DNA of 64,000 nucleotides from Bryobacterales bacterium (GTDB lineage: Bacteria; Acidobacteriota; Terriglobia; Bryobacterales; Bryobacteraceae), in assembly GCA_020847045.1 (NCBI GenBank), contig JADLCT010000014.1, forward strand, positions 175,682-239,681. The letters are read 5' to 3'. The notes below the pieces were generated by a model that was not told where the DNA came from, did no database searches, and saw only the letters and a list, made by a program, of their open reading frames with translations. Every line of letters begins with the position of its first letter. The stretch's first letter is position 1. Both the position numbers and the translations under genes were made by a program. Shown here piece by piece: positions 36,268 to 44,606 of this stretch.

Positions 36268-37686
36268 TCAGCGTAGCATGGGGCGGCGGAATGTCTCGCC
36301 TACTTGTGGCGTCAGGAACACAGATGGGCGTTGTGGCTCGGCCATGGGCACGCCCGAGGGAAAGTTGGGATGAATCAGGTCCTTGTATTCCGCGCAAAAA
36401 GCGCTGAATTGAGACGGTTTGCAGATCTCGCGCAGGAGGTTATACATCTCCGAGATGCGCGTGTTGTCTGACCGGTGCACGTCGAAGTGATCGATGAGGG
36501 TCTGCGACAGCAGTCCGGATGTCCCCGCCGCCATCGTGAGTTTGGCCAAAGCCCCGGCCCCGGCGTAGGGGTCGTAGCCCGCTACCAGGTTGAACAACAT
36601 GCCATACGCATCGGCATCCAATTCGGGATTTGAATTAAAGAAGGGACGATTTCCTAGCCGTGCGCGAATAATGTGTCCAATCTCGTGTCCAACCACGAAG
36701 CCGAGTTCGCTGGGTGAATCGCTGATGAGTTGTGACAATGCCAGGTTGATCTGAATATAGCTGCCGCCAAAGGCGAACGCATTGATCTCCCGTGCCGGAT
36801 CGATACGAAGTTCCACCAGAGGACTGAATAGGTTCAGCCCCAGGGAACCCCCGACCGTCTGCTGCGCCGCGTTCAGCACCTTCCAATACGTAAGCCGGAT
36901 TCGATCATGGTGCGAGATGGGCCAGGCGGAAGTTCCAATGGGCAGGCTGCTGAGGACGCCATCGGACGCGTTGAGTGTCCAGGCCACGAAATAGTCGCGT
37001 CCGCCCGGTTCCGCGCTGGTTTCCATGGATACGGTTCCCTTGAAACCCGGGGGGAGAGCGGGTATCAACGTCCGGAGGGTCGCTGATCTGTGTCCCGCCG
37101 GTGGAAGTTGCACGGAGCCCTGCCCCACCTTCGTGCCCGAGGAATCGATCGCCGAAAGCGTGACGGCGACCGGCGCATCCGTGTAAGGGTTGCCGAGGGC
37201 CACGCCCAGGTCCTCGTTCGCGATTGACAGGTAGGAGTGGCCGGGAAGCACGGGCGGAGCGGTGATATCCACTTTCGGCGCGCCCTGCTCGATCGACCGG
37301 AAAATCGCCGTTGCCTGCACGGGTAAACTGGCGCTGCCATAGGCCCAGCCAACCACCGTGTTTGCCGCCAAACCCGTTGTGGCGAACGACCTCGACCCGC
37401 GCGGCGGAAGGGTGAACGACAGCCGGCTTGCCGGTCCGGACCCGAAGTTCAGCATGAGCCGCGATCCGTTGCCGGCCATGAAGTCCACGACCACGGCGGC
37501 GGGCAGCTGGACGTGCGGATTCGTGAACTCAAACCGGGTCTGCCATCTCTGAGCAAAGTTGCCGCCATCGGCGATCTGGGGAAAATACAGGCTTACATGT
37601 GCGGATGCCGGTTCGAGTTGAGCGATGAGCGGAAACTGGCAAGGGATCAATAGGACGGTGGCCAAGGCGCGGATCGTGGCGGACAT
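36268..37686 (-). CDS. Secreted M48-like metalloprotease with N-terminal beta domain
   Basis: A 472-residue protein with a signal peptide (RALATVLLIPCQFPLIA). The first ~230 residues form a beta-rich region with repeated phrases such as FANTTVVG-like LAANTVVGWAYGS and SLYFPQIADGG, of the kind often seen in Bryobacterales secreted proteins. The catalytic part has HEIGH at residues 334-338 and a Glu in NPELDADAYG (about 355), as in M48 peptidases. It is the first gene of the minus-strand run and lies 18 nt upstream of thrS; its promoter must be in the divergent region 37687-37886. Confidence 0.78.
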   Translation of the reverse strand: MSATIRALATVLLIPCQFPLIAQLEPASAHVSLYFPQIADGGNFAQRWQTRFEFTNPHVQLPAAVVVDFMAGNGSRLMLNFGSGPASRLSFTLPPRGSRSFATTGLAANTVVGWAYGSASLPVQATAIFRSIEQGAPKVDITAPPVLPGHSYLSIANEDLGVALGNPYTDAPVAVTLSAIDSSGTKVGQGSVQLPPAGHRSATLRTLIPALPPGFKGTVSMETSAEPGGRDYFVAWTLNASDGVLSSLPIGTSAWPISHHDRIRLTYWKVLNAAQQTVGGSLGLNLFSPLVELRIDPAREINAFAFGGSYIQINLALSQLISDSPSELGFVVGHEIGHIIRARLGNRPFFNSNPELDADAYGMLFNLVAGYDPYAGAGALAKLTMAAGTSGLLSQTLIDHFDVHRSDNTRISEMYNLLREICKPSQFSAFCAEYKDLIHPNFPSGVPMAEPQRPSVFLTPQVGETFRRPMLR

Positions 37687-37763
37687 AGTACCCTTCGAAA
37701 TCGACGGAGGTGCGGCGGTACTTTACAGCGTACTTGCAATTAGGACGCGGAGTTACTTGCGCG

Positions 37764-37776
37764 CACTTAGTAAGTG
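37764..37776. promoter_or_regulatory. Palindrome upstream of the ECF sigma gene
   Basis: CACTTAGTAAGTG is a perfect 13-nt palindrome with a central G, in the 200-nt divergent region between the M48-like gene and the sigma factor gene. Such a site can bind a dimeric regulator. No promoter consensus could be assigned with confidence in this region. Confidence 0.3.
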
Positions 37777-37886
37777 TGTGAGGTGGCTCACGGTTGGCGC
37801 CCGGAACGATTCCGCGAACGGGGAAGGTGCGCCGGACGAGGGCCCGCCATTCCCGTCCCGCACCCGATGCTACTCTGAAGGTTTCC

Positions 37887-38540
37887 ATGGCTACTTCCGG
37901 AACACCCCCGTCCGCCGAATCCGCCCTGCCGTTGGCGGAGATGGACGACGCGGCGCTGGTGGCGCAGACGCAGGCCGGGAATGTGGATGCCTTCGCCGAG
38001 TTGATGCGCCGGCACGACCGCAAGATCCTCCGCCTGGCGCGCCACATTACGGGGAACCAGGAAGACGCCGAGGATGTTCTGCAAGAGAGTTTCCTCAACG
38101 CGTTCTCGCACATTGGCAACTTCGCGGGCAATTCGAAGTTCTACACCTGGCTCGTCCGGATTACGGTGAACCAGGCGTTGATGAAGCTGCGGAAGCGGAA
38201 ATCAGACAAGCAGGTTTCCCTTGATGAACCCGTCCAGGGTGACACCGACGATCTGGTGCGGGAGATCGCCGTCTGGGATGAGACCCCGGAACGAACATAT
38301 TCGCAAGAAGAGATGCGACGTATTCTCGACGACGCCATCGAATCATTAGAACCCATCTACCGCACGGTGTTTGTTTTGCGGGACGTGGAAGAGCTATCCA
38401 CCGAAGAGACGGCGCAAACACTCGATATTTCGGTGCCGGCTGTGAAGAGCCGGTTACTCCGCGCCAGGTTGCAGCTACGCGAGAAGCTCACCAAATTCTT
38501 CCGTCGAGGGAAGGGAGACGACGCCTTTGCTTTCCTGTAA
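37887..38540 (+). CDS. ECF sigma factor (RpoE-like)
   Basis: A 217-residue sigma-70 family protein. ATG 37887 (MATSGTPPSAE) is preferred to in-frame upstream codons because the domain begins soon after it. Region 2 spans about residues 25-95 (FAELMRRHDRKILRLARHI, the EDAEDVLQESFLNAF helix, and TWLVRITVNQALM); region 4 about 145-205 (LRDVEELSTEETAQTLDIS and RLLRARLQLREKL). It overlaps the anti-sigma gene by 14 nt, the common layout for an ECF sigma and its inhibitor. Confidence 0.95.
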   Translation: MATSGTPPSAESALPLAEMDDAALVAQTQAGNVDAFAELMRRHDRKILRLARHITGNQEDAEDVLQESFLNAFSHIGNFAGNSKFYTWLVRITVNQALMKLRKRKSDKQVSLDEPVQGDTDDLVREIAVWDETPERTYSQEEMRRILDDAIESLEPIYRTVFVLRDVEELSTEETAQTLDISVPAVKSRLLRARLQLREKLTKFFRRGKGDDAFAFL

Positions 38541-38766
38541 GGACTTTCTCGGGTGGTTGAACGACTACCTGGATGAAACCGCCGACGACCAGGTGAAGGC
38601 CCAGGTGAAGGAGCACATCACCAACTGCCCGAACTGTTGGGTGGTGTACGACACAACCAAGAAAACGCTCCAGGTCTACAAAGGCATGGAACCGCGGGAA
38701 GTGCCCGAAACCCTTCGCAACCGGCTGATGGAAGCGCTGCTGAAGAAGTGCGGCAAGACGGGCTGA
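38527..38766 (+). CDS. Zinc-finger anti-sigma factor
   Basis: A 79-residue soluble protein with the zf-HC2 (anti-sigma ZAS) zinc-binding pattern: Cys4 (LSCKDF), His and two Cys in VKEHITNCPNC (about residues 29-39). It would hold the preceding ECF sigma factor inactive until a signal, often oxidation of the Cys ligands, releases it. No membrane helix follows, so it is a cytosolic type. The TTG start at 38527 has a GGGAAGGGAG run at about 38508-38517 and overlaps the sigma gene by 14 nt. Confidence 0.88.
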   Translation: MLSCKDFLGWLNDYLDETADDQVKAQVKEHITNCPNCWVVYDTTKKTLQVYKGMEPREVPETLRNRLMEALLKKCGKTG

Positions 38767-38875
38767 GCGCCATCTACGCCGTGGCCACTTTCCGGTGCTA
38801 ATCTGGTTTCGGTTTCACCTTGTTGCAGAGCCGTTGGCGCTCATGCATCCGGCTTTGCCCAATCAGTAGACCGAG

Positions 38876-39949
38876 ATGAAGCGTCGCGATCCGAAAGCAA
38901 AGGTTCTCTTCCCGGAGTTGTCGGTTACCCCGGAGAATCCTTGGGATACGAGCGCTCCCGCTGTGCCCTCCGTTTCCACTCCCTCAGGCCACCTGACGAC
39001 TCTTGAATTGTGCGCCGGAGCCGGCGGCCAAGCCATCGGGCTTGAACAGGCCGGCTTCTCCCACTGTGGGCTCGTCGAGCTCAACAAGCATGCCTGCGCC
39101 ACCCTGCGCGGCAATCGCCCGGAATGGAGTGTCCTGGAACGGGACTTGAATCACTTCGACGGCACTCCGTACAAGGGGGCCGACCTCATTTCGGGCGGTC
39201 TTCCCTGTCCGCCGTTTTCCGTGGCGGGGAAACAACTTGGCAGCAAGGACGAACGAAACCTGTTCCCGGCCCTCATCCGTCTCGTCGACCAGGTCCGGCC
39301 TCGCGCCGTCATGATCGAGAACGTGCGGGGTTTCCTCGATGCCGTCTTCGAAGACTACCGCACATACGTCAGAACGGAACTCGCGAAACTCGGCTATCAG
39401 CCAGGCTGGAAGTTGATGAACGCTTCGGATTTTGGCGTTCCCCAGTTGCGTCCCCGCGTCTCGTTCGTCGCCGTCCGCAAGGATCTGTCCGAGCACTTTT
39501 CCTGGCCCTCGCCCGCGGAAGGAAGGCCGGCAACCGTCGGGGAGACTTTGTACGATCTGGTGGCGGCCAACGGCTGGCCAGGAGCGAAACGTTGGGCGGA
39601 AGCGGCCGGCGAGATCGCGCCTACCATCGTGGGCGGCTCGCACAAGCACGGAGGGCCGGACCTGGGACCTACCCGCGCACGTCGAGCCTGGGCCGCGTTG
39701 CGAGTGGACGGACTGGGAATTGCGAACGAAGCTCCCGGACCGGATTTCCCCATTGATGGCATGCCACGGCTCACCGTGCGTATGGTCGCCCGCCTGCAAG
39801 GCTTCCCCGATGAGTGGCAGTTTTCCGGTGGCAAGACCCAGTCCTACCGCCAGGTCGGCAACGCGTTTCCCGCGCCCTTCGCCCGCGCCGTGGCTTCTCA
39901 ACTGGCTGCCTGCCTCACGCGTCCGCGCCTGGTCCGTGTCGCGGGATAA
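38876..39949 (+). CDS. C5 cytosine DNA methyltransferase (restriction-modification)
   Basis: A 357-residue M.C5 enzyme: motif I (LELCAGAGGQAIGLEQAG), catalytic Pro-Cys in motif IV (GGLPCPPFSVAGKQ), motif VI (MIENVRGFLD), motif VIII (QLRPRVSFV), a variable target-recognition region (about 215-290), and motifs IX-X (RLTVRMVARLQGFPDEW, YRQVGNAFPAPFARAVA). It protects the host from the adjacent HNH nuclease, presumably. The recognition sequence cannot be read from the protein. ATG 38876, 10 nt before the HNH gene. Confidence 0.93.
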   Translation: MKRRDPKAKVLFPELSVTPENPWDTSAPAVPSVSTPSGHLTTLELCAGAGGQAIGLEQAGFSHCGLVELNKHACATLRGNRPEWSVLERDLNHFDGTPYKGADLISGGLPCPPFSVAGKQLGSKDERNLFPALIRLVDQVRPRAVMIENVRGFLDAVFEDYRTYVRTELAKLGYQPGWKLMNASDFGVPQLRPRVSFVAVRKDLSEHFSWPSPAEGRPATVGETLYDLVAANGWPGAKRWAEAAGEIAPTIVGGSHKHGGPDLGPTRARRAWAALRVDGLGIANEAPGPDFPIDGMPRLTVRMVARLQGFPDEWQFSGGKTQSYRQVGNAFPAPFARAVASQLAACLTRPRLVRVAG

Positions 39950-39958
39950 GATATCCCG

Positions 39959-40558
39959 ATGTCATCGAAGCGGAGCGGTGGGGCACGTGCCAAGTTGAGG
40001 CGGCACTTCCTTGCGAACATCGGGAAAACCATGGACTCTCAGGAACTCCGGGACGTGGCGGGCGGCATCAGCGAGTGGGCGAGGCGGGTGCGCGAGCTGC
40101 GTTCTCAGGAGGGGTATCAAATCCTCACCAACAACGACCGCAGCGATCTCAAACCCGGTGAGTACCTCCTGCTCGACCCCAAGCCCCTGCCCGCCTTCGA
40201 GCGCGAAATCTCCAAGGAAACTCGCGCCCTAGTCCTTGACCGCAACGGCTACACCTGCCAAATGTGTGGAGCCGCCGCCGGTGAGCCGCATCCGTTTGAT
40301 CCTTCCCGCAAGACGAGACTGCACATCGGGCATATTCAGGACAAGAGTATGGGGGGAAGCGACGATCCTTCCAACCTGAAGGCCGTCTGTTCGGTCTGCA
40401 ACGAAGGCGCTCGCAACCTCACCCTCGACCGGCCCTCTTATCAGAAGCTCGTGATTCAGGTCCGCCGCGCCACCGGGGCCGATCAGTGGGAAGTCCTGAA
40501 ATGGCTGATGGCGAAATATCCTCGCCAGGCCGCCGGCATGCTCGGCAAACAGGAGTAA
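39959..40558 (+). CDS. HNH endonuclease, likely type II restriction enzyme
   Basis: A 199-residue protein in the position of the restriction enzyme between a C5 methyltransferase and Vsr. The N-terminal ~80 residues read as a helix-turn-helix-like part (HFLANIGKTMDSQELRDVAG, then ISEWARRVRELR). The C-terminal domain has two Cys pairs (CQMCG and CSVCN) around the HNH core LHIGHIQDKSMGGSDDPSNL. ATG 39959; an internal ATG at 40031 would remove part of the N-terminal domain. Ends in TAA at 40556-40558, and vsr follows in the same frame. Confidence 0.82.
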   Translation: MSSKRSGGARAKLRRHFLANIGKTMDSQELRDVAGGISEWARRVRELRSQEGYQILTNNDRSDLKPGEYLLLDPKPLPAFEREISKETRALVLDRNGYTCQMCGAAAGEPHPFDPSRKTRLHIGHIQDKSMGGSDDPSNLKAVCSVCNEGARNLTLDRPSYQKLVIQVRRATGADQWEVLKWLMAKYPRQAAGMLGKQE

Positions 40559-40561
40559 CCG

Positions 40562-40969
40562 CTGGATAAGCTATCGGCAGAACGCCGTTCGGCGAACATG
40601 CGCCGCATTCGAAGCCGGGACACCTCTCCCGAGGTGGCCGTTCGCCGCATGGTCCACGCGATGGGCTTCCGGTTCCGGCTACACGCCGCATCTCTCCCGG
40701 GAAAGCCCGACATCGTCCTGCCACGGCTGAAACGCATCATCGACGTCCGCGGCTGCTTTTGGCACCAACATCCCGGCTGCATCGACGCGCACATACCGAA
40801 ATCCAGGGAGGACTACTGGCGGCCCAAGCTGGAAAGGAATTGCCGCCGCGATGCCGTCAATGCCCGCAAGCTGCGCCGCCTGGGATGGCGCATCTGCGTC
40901 GTTTGGGAATGCCAGGCGGAGGCGCCGGAAAAGCTGAAGACGCGGTTATACCGGTTCCTGAACGGTTGA
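40562..40969 (+). CDS. vsr: Very short patch repair endonuclease Vsr, probable CTG start
   Basis: Vsr nicks DNA at T:G mismatches produced by deamination of 5-methylcytosine, and so accompanies C5 methyltransferases. The typical Vsr N-terminus (DKLS, then RS-x-N-MRRIRS) reads here from CTG at 40562; AGGAG at 40551-40555 is 6 nt upstream. The first ATG (40598) would delete 12 conserved residues. Catalytic marks: GKPDIVLP (Asp), DVRGCFWHQHPGC (His pair and a Cys zinc ligand), and a C-terminal ICVVWECQ strand. 135 residues from the CTG. Same frame as the HNH gene, one TAA and one codon apart. Confidence 0.88.
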   Translation: MDKLSAERRSANMRRIRSRDTSPEVAVRRMVHAMGFRFRLHAASLPGKPDIVLPRLKRIIDVRGCFWHQHPGCIDAHIPKSREDYWRPKLERNCRRDAVNARKLRRLGWRICVVWECQAEAPEKLKTRLYRFLNG

Positions 40970-40976
40970 GGGCCGC

Positions 40977-42236
40977 TTACCCCGCCGTCACCTTCTTTAG
41001 CGCCCCTTCGTCGAACTCCACGCCAAACCCCGCGCCCTCCGGTGGCCGCGCGAAGCCCTTCGTATACTCCACCGGCGTCCGCAGCAGAGCGTTTCCCAGC
41101 GGTCCGGCCATCAGATTCCCGCCCTCCATGATCACGCAGTTCGGCGTCGCCACAGCCATGTGCACCGACGCGCTCCAATACAGCGCCGTGCCCGTGCTCA
41201 CATGCGGCGACCAAAGGACGCCGTGCGCATCGGCCAGCACGGCGATCCGCCGGCACTCACTGACGCCGCCCGCACGGCAGATGTCGGGATTGATGATCTC
41301 GGCGCCCTTCACCGCGAACAAATCGCGGAATTGAAACCGGTTTGAATAGGTTTCGCCCACGCAGATCGCCACATCCAGCGCATCGGCCAGCTTCGGATAC
41401 GAGGCCACCTCTTCCGGCATCAGGGCATCCTCCCACCATCCGATGGCCTTCATACGGTCCAACTCCCGCCCCACCACCATCGCTTCGTGCAGCTTGTAGC
41501 CGCCCAACGAGTCCACCAGCAACTGCCCCTTGCCGCGAATCGCCTCGGCCGCCACCGCCGCCCTGTCCACGTCGCGCGTCCCGGAGCCCTTGCTCAGCCC
41601 CATCTTCATCGTCGTGAAGCCTTCGGCCAAGGCGCGCTCCGCGTTTTCGCGCAGCTTTTCCACCGTCGCGCCGCCCAGGCCGATATAAGTTGGAATCGTG
41701 TCCCGGTACTTGCCTCCCAGCAACTGGTACACCGGCTGCCCCGTATACTTTCCCAGCAGGTCCCACAGCGCCAGGTCCACGCCGGCGATCGCCTCCGTGA
41801 AAAATCCGCTCGAATACCCGCGCAGACGCTCGCTCGAATACATGCGGTCCCAGAGCGGCTCGACGTTGCGCGCGTCCAGCCCAACCAGCAGCGGCGCAAG
41901 CGCGTCGCTGATCACGCGCTGATGGACGCGCGGCGCGGCCGGCGCATGGCACTCGCCCCAGCCGGTCAGTCCTTGCGACGCCGTCACCTTCACCAGAACC
42001 GCCTGCGTCCGTCCTTTGAAGCGCGACGGCGAGGCATGGTCCAGACGGTTCCACAAACCCACGCCCCCGGTCATGGCTCCGGGTGGCGGCATCTCGATCA
42101 ACGTTTCGGCCGCCGCGCCATCGTTCGGCGTGCGGATCACGATGCCTTCCACGCCGGTGATTTTCAACGCCCCGCCGCCGGGCTTCTGCGCCAGCGCCAA
42201 CCCGGGAAACAAGCTCAACAACTCACGTCTTCTCAT
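40977..42236 (-). CDS. Enolase-superfamily (mandelate racemase/muconate lactonizing-like) enzyme
   Basis: A protein of about 419 residues with a short leader-like start (RRRELLSLFPGLALAQ) from ATG 42236; ATG 42245 or 42248 is possible. It has the family's metal ligands (VDSLGG Asp, WWEDAL Glu, CVGETYSN Glu) and a late INPDICRAGG Asp with SPHVSTG His, the Asp-His dyad of the mandelate racemase group. The second lysine of the usual K-x-K motif is missing (TTMKMGLSKG). The substrate is probably a sugar acid or related carboxylic acid. Convergent with vsr, 7 nt apart. Confidence 0.82.
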   Translation of the reverse strand: MRRRELLSLFPGLALAQKPGGGALKITGVEGIVIRTPNDGAAAETLIEMPPPGAMTGGVGLWNRLDHASPSRFKGRTQAVLVKVTASQGLTGWGECHAPAAPRVHQRVISDALAPLLVGLDARNVEPLWDRMYSSERLRGYSSGFFTEAIAGVDLALWDLLGKYTGQPVYQLLGGKYRDTIPTYIGLGGATVEKLRENAERALAEGFTTMKMGLSKGSGTRDVDRAAVAAEAIRGKGQLLVDSLGGYKLHEAMVVGRELDRMKAIGWWEDALMPEEVASYPKLADALDVAICVGETYSNRFQFRDLFAVKGAEIINPDICRAGGVSECRRIAVLADAHGVLWSPHVSTGTALYWSASVHMAVATPNCVIMEGGNLMAGPLGNALLRTPVEYTKGFARPPEGAGFGVEFDEGALKKVTAG

Positions 42237-42291
42237 GCCCGGCATCATATGCCAAGGCTCGCGCCCTCGTGGACCAAGTACAGTATTTCTT

Positions 42292-44157
42292 ATGCGCCCC
42301 ACCGTTCTTTTCCTGCTTCCCGCGCTGTTGTGCGGGCAGGGCACCGCCTACGTCAAGGCCAACTACACGAAGTATGAGTACCAGATTCCCGCGCGCGACG
42401 GCGTCAAACTCTTCACCGCCGTCTTCGTTCCCAAGGACACCTCGAAGAGCTACCCGATTCTGCTCTCCCGCACGCCCTATTCCCTTTCCCCCTACGGCGC
42501 CGACAACTACCGCCCCAGCCTCGGTCCGTCGGAGGCGTTTGCCAAGTCCGGCTACATCTTTGTCTATCAGGACGTGCGCGGCCGCTGGATGAGCGAGGGT
42601 GAGTTCGTTCACCTCCGGCCGCACAACCCGAACAGGCAATCTTCGAAGGACACCGACGAGTCCACCGACACCTACGACACCATCGACTGGCTGCTCAAGA
42701 ACGTGAAGGGGCACAACGGACGCGTGGGCATGTGGGGCATCAGCTATCCGGGCTTTTATACGGTTCACGGCGTCCTCAGCCGCCACCCGGCGCTGAAGGC
42801 AGCCTCGCCCCAGGCACCGGTCACCGACATGTGGCAAGGCGACGATTTTCATCACAACGGCGCTCTGTTTCTGCCCCACGCCTTCAACTTCCTGATCAAT
42901 ATCGACAAGCCGGGCGGCCACGAGCCCACCCGTTTCGCTCTGCCCCCCTTTCAACACCGGACCACCAGCGGCTATGACTTTTTCCTCCGCCTTGGCCCGC
43001 TTGCCAACGCCAACGAGAAGTATTTCAAGAACGCGTCGGCCCTCTGGAATGACATGATGAAGCACCCGGCCTACGACGACTGGTGGCGGGCGCGCAACAC
43101 GCGCGCGCATCTGCGCTCCATCGAGACGGCCATGCTCACCGTGGGCGGCTGGTACGATGCCGAGGATCTGTTTGGCCCTCTGCGCGTGCACGAAACCGCC
43201 GCCAAGACCTCGCCGCGCGCGCCGAACCTGATTGTCATGGGGCCCTGGTACCACGGCCAGTGGTCCGGCGGCGACGGCAGTTCGCTTGGTTATGCCCAGT
43301 TCAATTCCAAAACCAGCGAGTATTTCCGGGATAAGCTCCAGTTTCCGTTCTTCGAGCATCACCTCAAAGGCGCCGCCGACCCGAAGCTTCCCGCCGCCAC
43401 CATGTTTGAAACCGGCACCAACCAGTGGCGCGAGTATCCGCAATGGCCGCCCGCCAACACGGCGCCCGCCACTTTCTACCTGCGCGAAGCCGGCAAACTC
43501 ACCGCCGCGCCCGCCTCCGCCCAATCACCTGCCTTCGACGAGTACATCAGCGACCCCGCCAGGCCCGTCCCGGTCTCCGACTATGAGTCCATCGGCATGA
43601 CCCGCGAGTACATGGTGGGCGACCAGCGCCACGCCGCCCGCCGGACCGACGTGCTCGTCTACCAAACGGAGCCCCTCACGCAGGATTTCACCGCCTCCGG
43701 ACCCATCAAGGTGTCGCTGCACGTCACCACCACAGGCACCGACGCCGACTTCATCGTGAAGGTGATCGACGTGCTGCCGGACGATTACCCCGAACCGGAC
43801 GCCGCCAGTGACGACAAGCGGCCCGACCCCAAACGCATGGCCGGATTTCAGATGCTGGTGCGCGGCGAGCCCTTCCGGGGCCGTTTCCGCAACGGGTTGG
43901 ACAAGCCCGAGGCGTTCACGCCGGGACAGGTTTCCAAGATCGAGTTCGAGCTTCCCGATGTCAATCACGCCTTCCGGCGTGACCACAGGATCATGATCCA
44001 GGTGCAGTCGACGTGGTTCCCCTTGATCGACCGCAACCCGCAAAAGTTCATCGACATCGCCAACGCCCGCGAGGCCGACTTTCAAAAGGCCACGCACCGC
44101 GTGTATCACACGCCGGCGCAGGCCAGCGCGATCACATTCCAGCAGTTGAAACCCTAG
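42292..44157 (+). CDS. CocE/NonD-type secreted hydrolase
   Basis: A 621-residue enzyme of the X-Pro dipeptidyl-peptidase/alpha-amino acid ester hydrolase family. Signal peptide (RPTVLFLLPALLCGQG) from ATG 42292. The hydrolase part begins YEYQIPARDGVKLFTAVFVP and has the Ser elbow GISYPG; a C-terminal jelly-roll (about 440-600, DFTASGPIKVSLHVTTTGTDADF) is typical. Members split acyl esters or peptides such as beta-lactam side chains, cocaine or X-Pro peptides. The ATG is preceded by a poor RBS. Divergent from the enolase-superfamily gene (about 55 nt). Confidence 0.88.
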   Translation: MRPTVLFLLPALLCGQGTAYVKANYTKYEYQIPARDGVKLFTAVFVPKDTSKSYPILLSRTPYSLSPYGADNYRPSLGPSEAFAKSGYIFVYQDVRGRWMSEGEFVHLRPHNPNRQSSKDTDESTDTYDTIDWLLKNVKGHNGRVGMWGISYPGFYTVHGVLSRHPALKAASPQAPVTDMWQGDDFHHNGALFLPHAFNFLINIDKPGGHEPTRFALPPFQHRTTSGYDFFLRLGPLANANEKYFKNASALWNDMMKHPAYDDWWRARNTRAHLRSIETAMLTVGGWYDAEDLFGPLRVHETAAKTSPRAPNLIVMGPWYHGQWSGGDGSSLGYAQFNSKTSEYFRDKLQFPFFEHHLKGAADPKLPAATMFETGTNQWREYPQWPPANTAPATFYLREAGKLTAAPASAQSPAFDEYISDPARPVPVSDYESIGMTREYMVGDQRHAARRTDVLVYQTEPLTQDFTASGPIKVSLHVTTTGTDADFIVKVIDVLPDDYPEPDAASDDKRPDPKRMAGFQMLVRGEPFRGRFRNGLDKPEAFTPGQVSKIEFELPDVNHAFRRDHRIMIQVQSTWFPLIDRNPQKFIDIANAREADFQKATHRVYHTPAQASAITFQQLKP

Positions 44158-44166
44158 AGCGGCGCG

Positions 44167-44556
44167 CTAGCCGGCCACCGCCGCCACGCAGTCAATCTCC
44201 AGACGCGCATCGCGGGGCAGGCGCGCCGCCTGCACCGTGGCCCTGGCCGGCGGATTGGCGGCGAAGTAACGCCCGTACACCTCGTTCATCGCCGCGAATT
44301 CGCCCAGGTCGGCCAGAAACACCGTGGTCTTCAGCACGCTGTCGAGTGATGCTCCGGAGGCTTCCAGAATGGCGCGCAGGTTGTCCATCACCTGCGCCGT
44401 CTGGGCCGCCACATCGCCGGCCACCACTTGTCCGGTCGCCGGGTTCAGCGGAATCTGCCCGGAGACATACACCAGCCCGTTGTGCACCACGGCCTGTGAG
44501 TAAGGTCCAATGGCCGCGGGCGCGGCACTCGTCGCTACGATACGTTTGGCGCTCAT
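44167..44556 (-). CDS. RidA family reactive intermediate deaminase
   Basis: A 129-residue YjgF/YER057c/UK114 protein. ATG 44556 has an AGGAAA site upstream. RidA motifs are clear: AAPAAIGPYSQAVVHNGLVYVSGQI, DNLRAILEASGASLDSVLKTTVFL, PPARATVQAARLPRDARLEIDCVA with the conserved Arg. RidA hydrolyses reactive enamine/imine intermediates from PLP enzymes, which several genes in this window encode. Convergent with the CocE-type gene (9 nt). Confidence 0.93.
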   Translation of the reverse strand: MSAKRIVATSAAPAAIGPYSQAVVHNGLVYVSGQIPLNPATGQVVAGDVAAQTAQVMDNLRAILEASGASLDSVLKTTVFLADLGEFAAMNEVYGRYFAANPPARATVQAARLPRDARLEIDCVAAVAG

Positions 44557-44606
44557 TGTTTCCTTAGCGTAGCGCGAAGCACACTGGCCGCTATAATGGC
44601 CTGACC

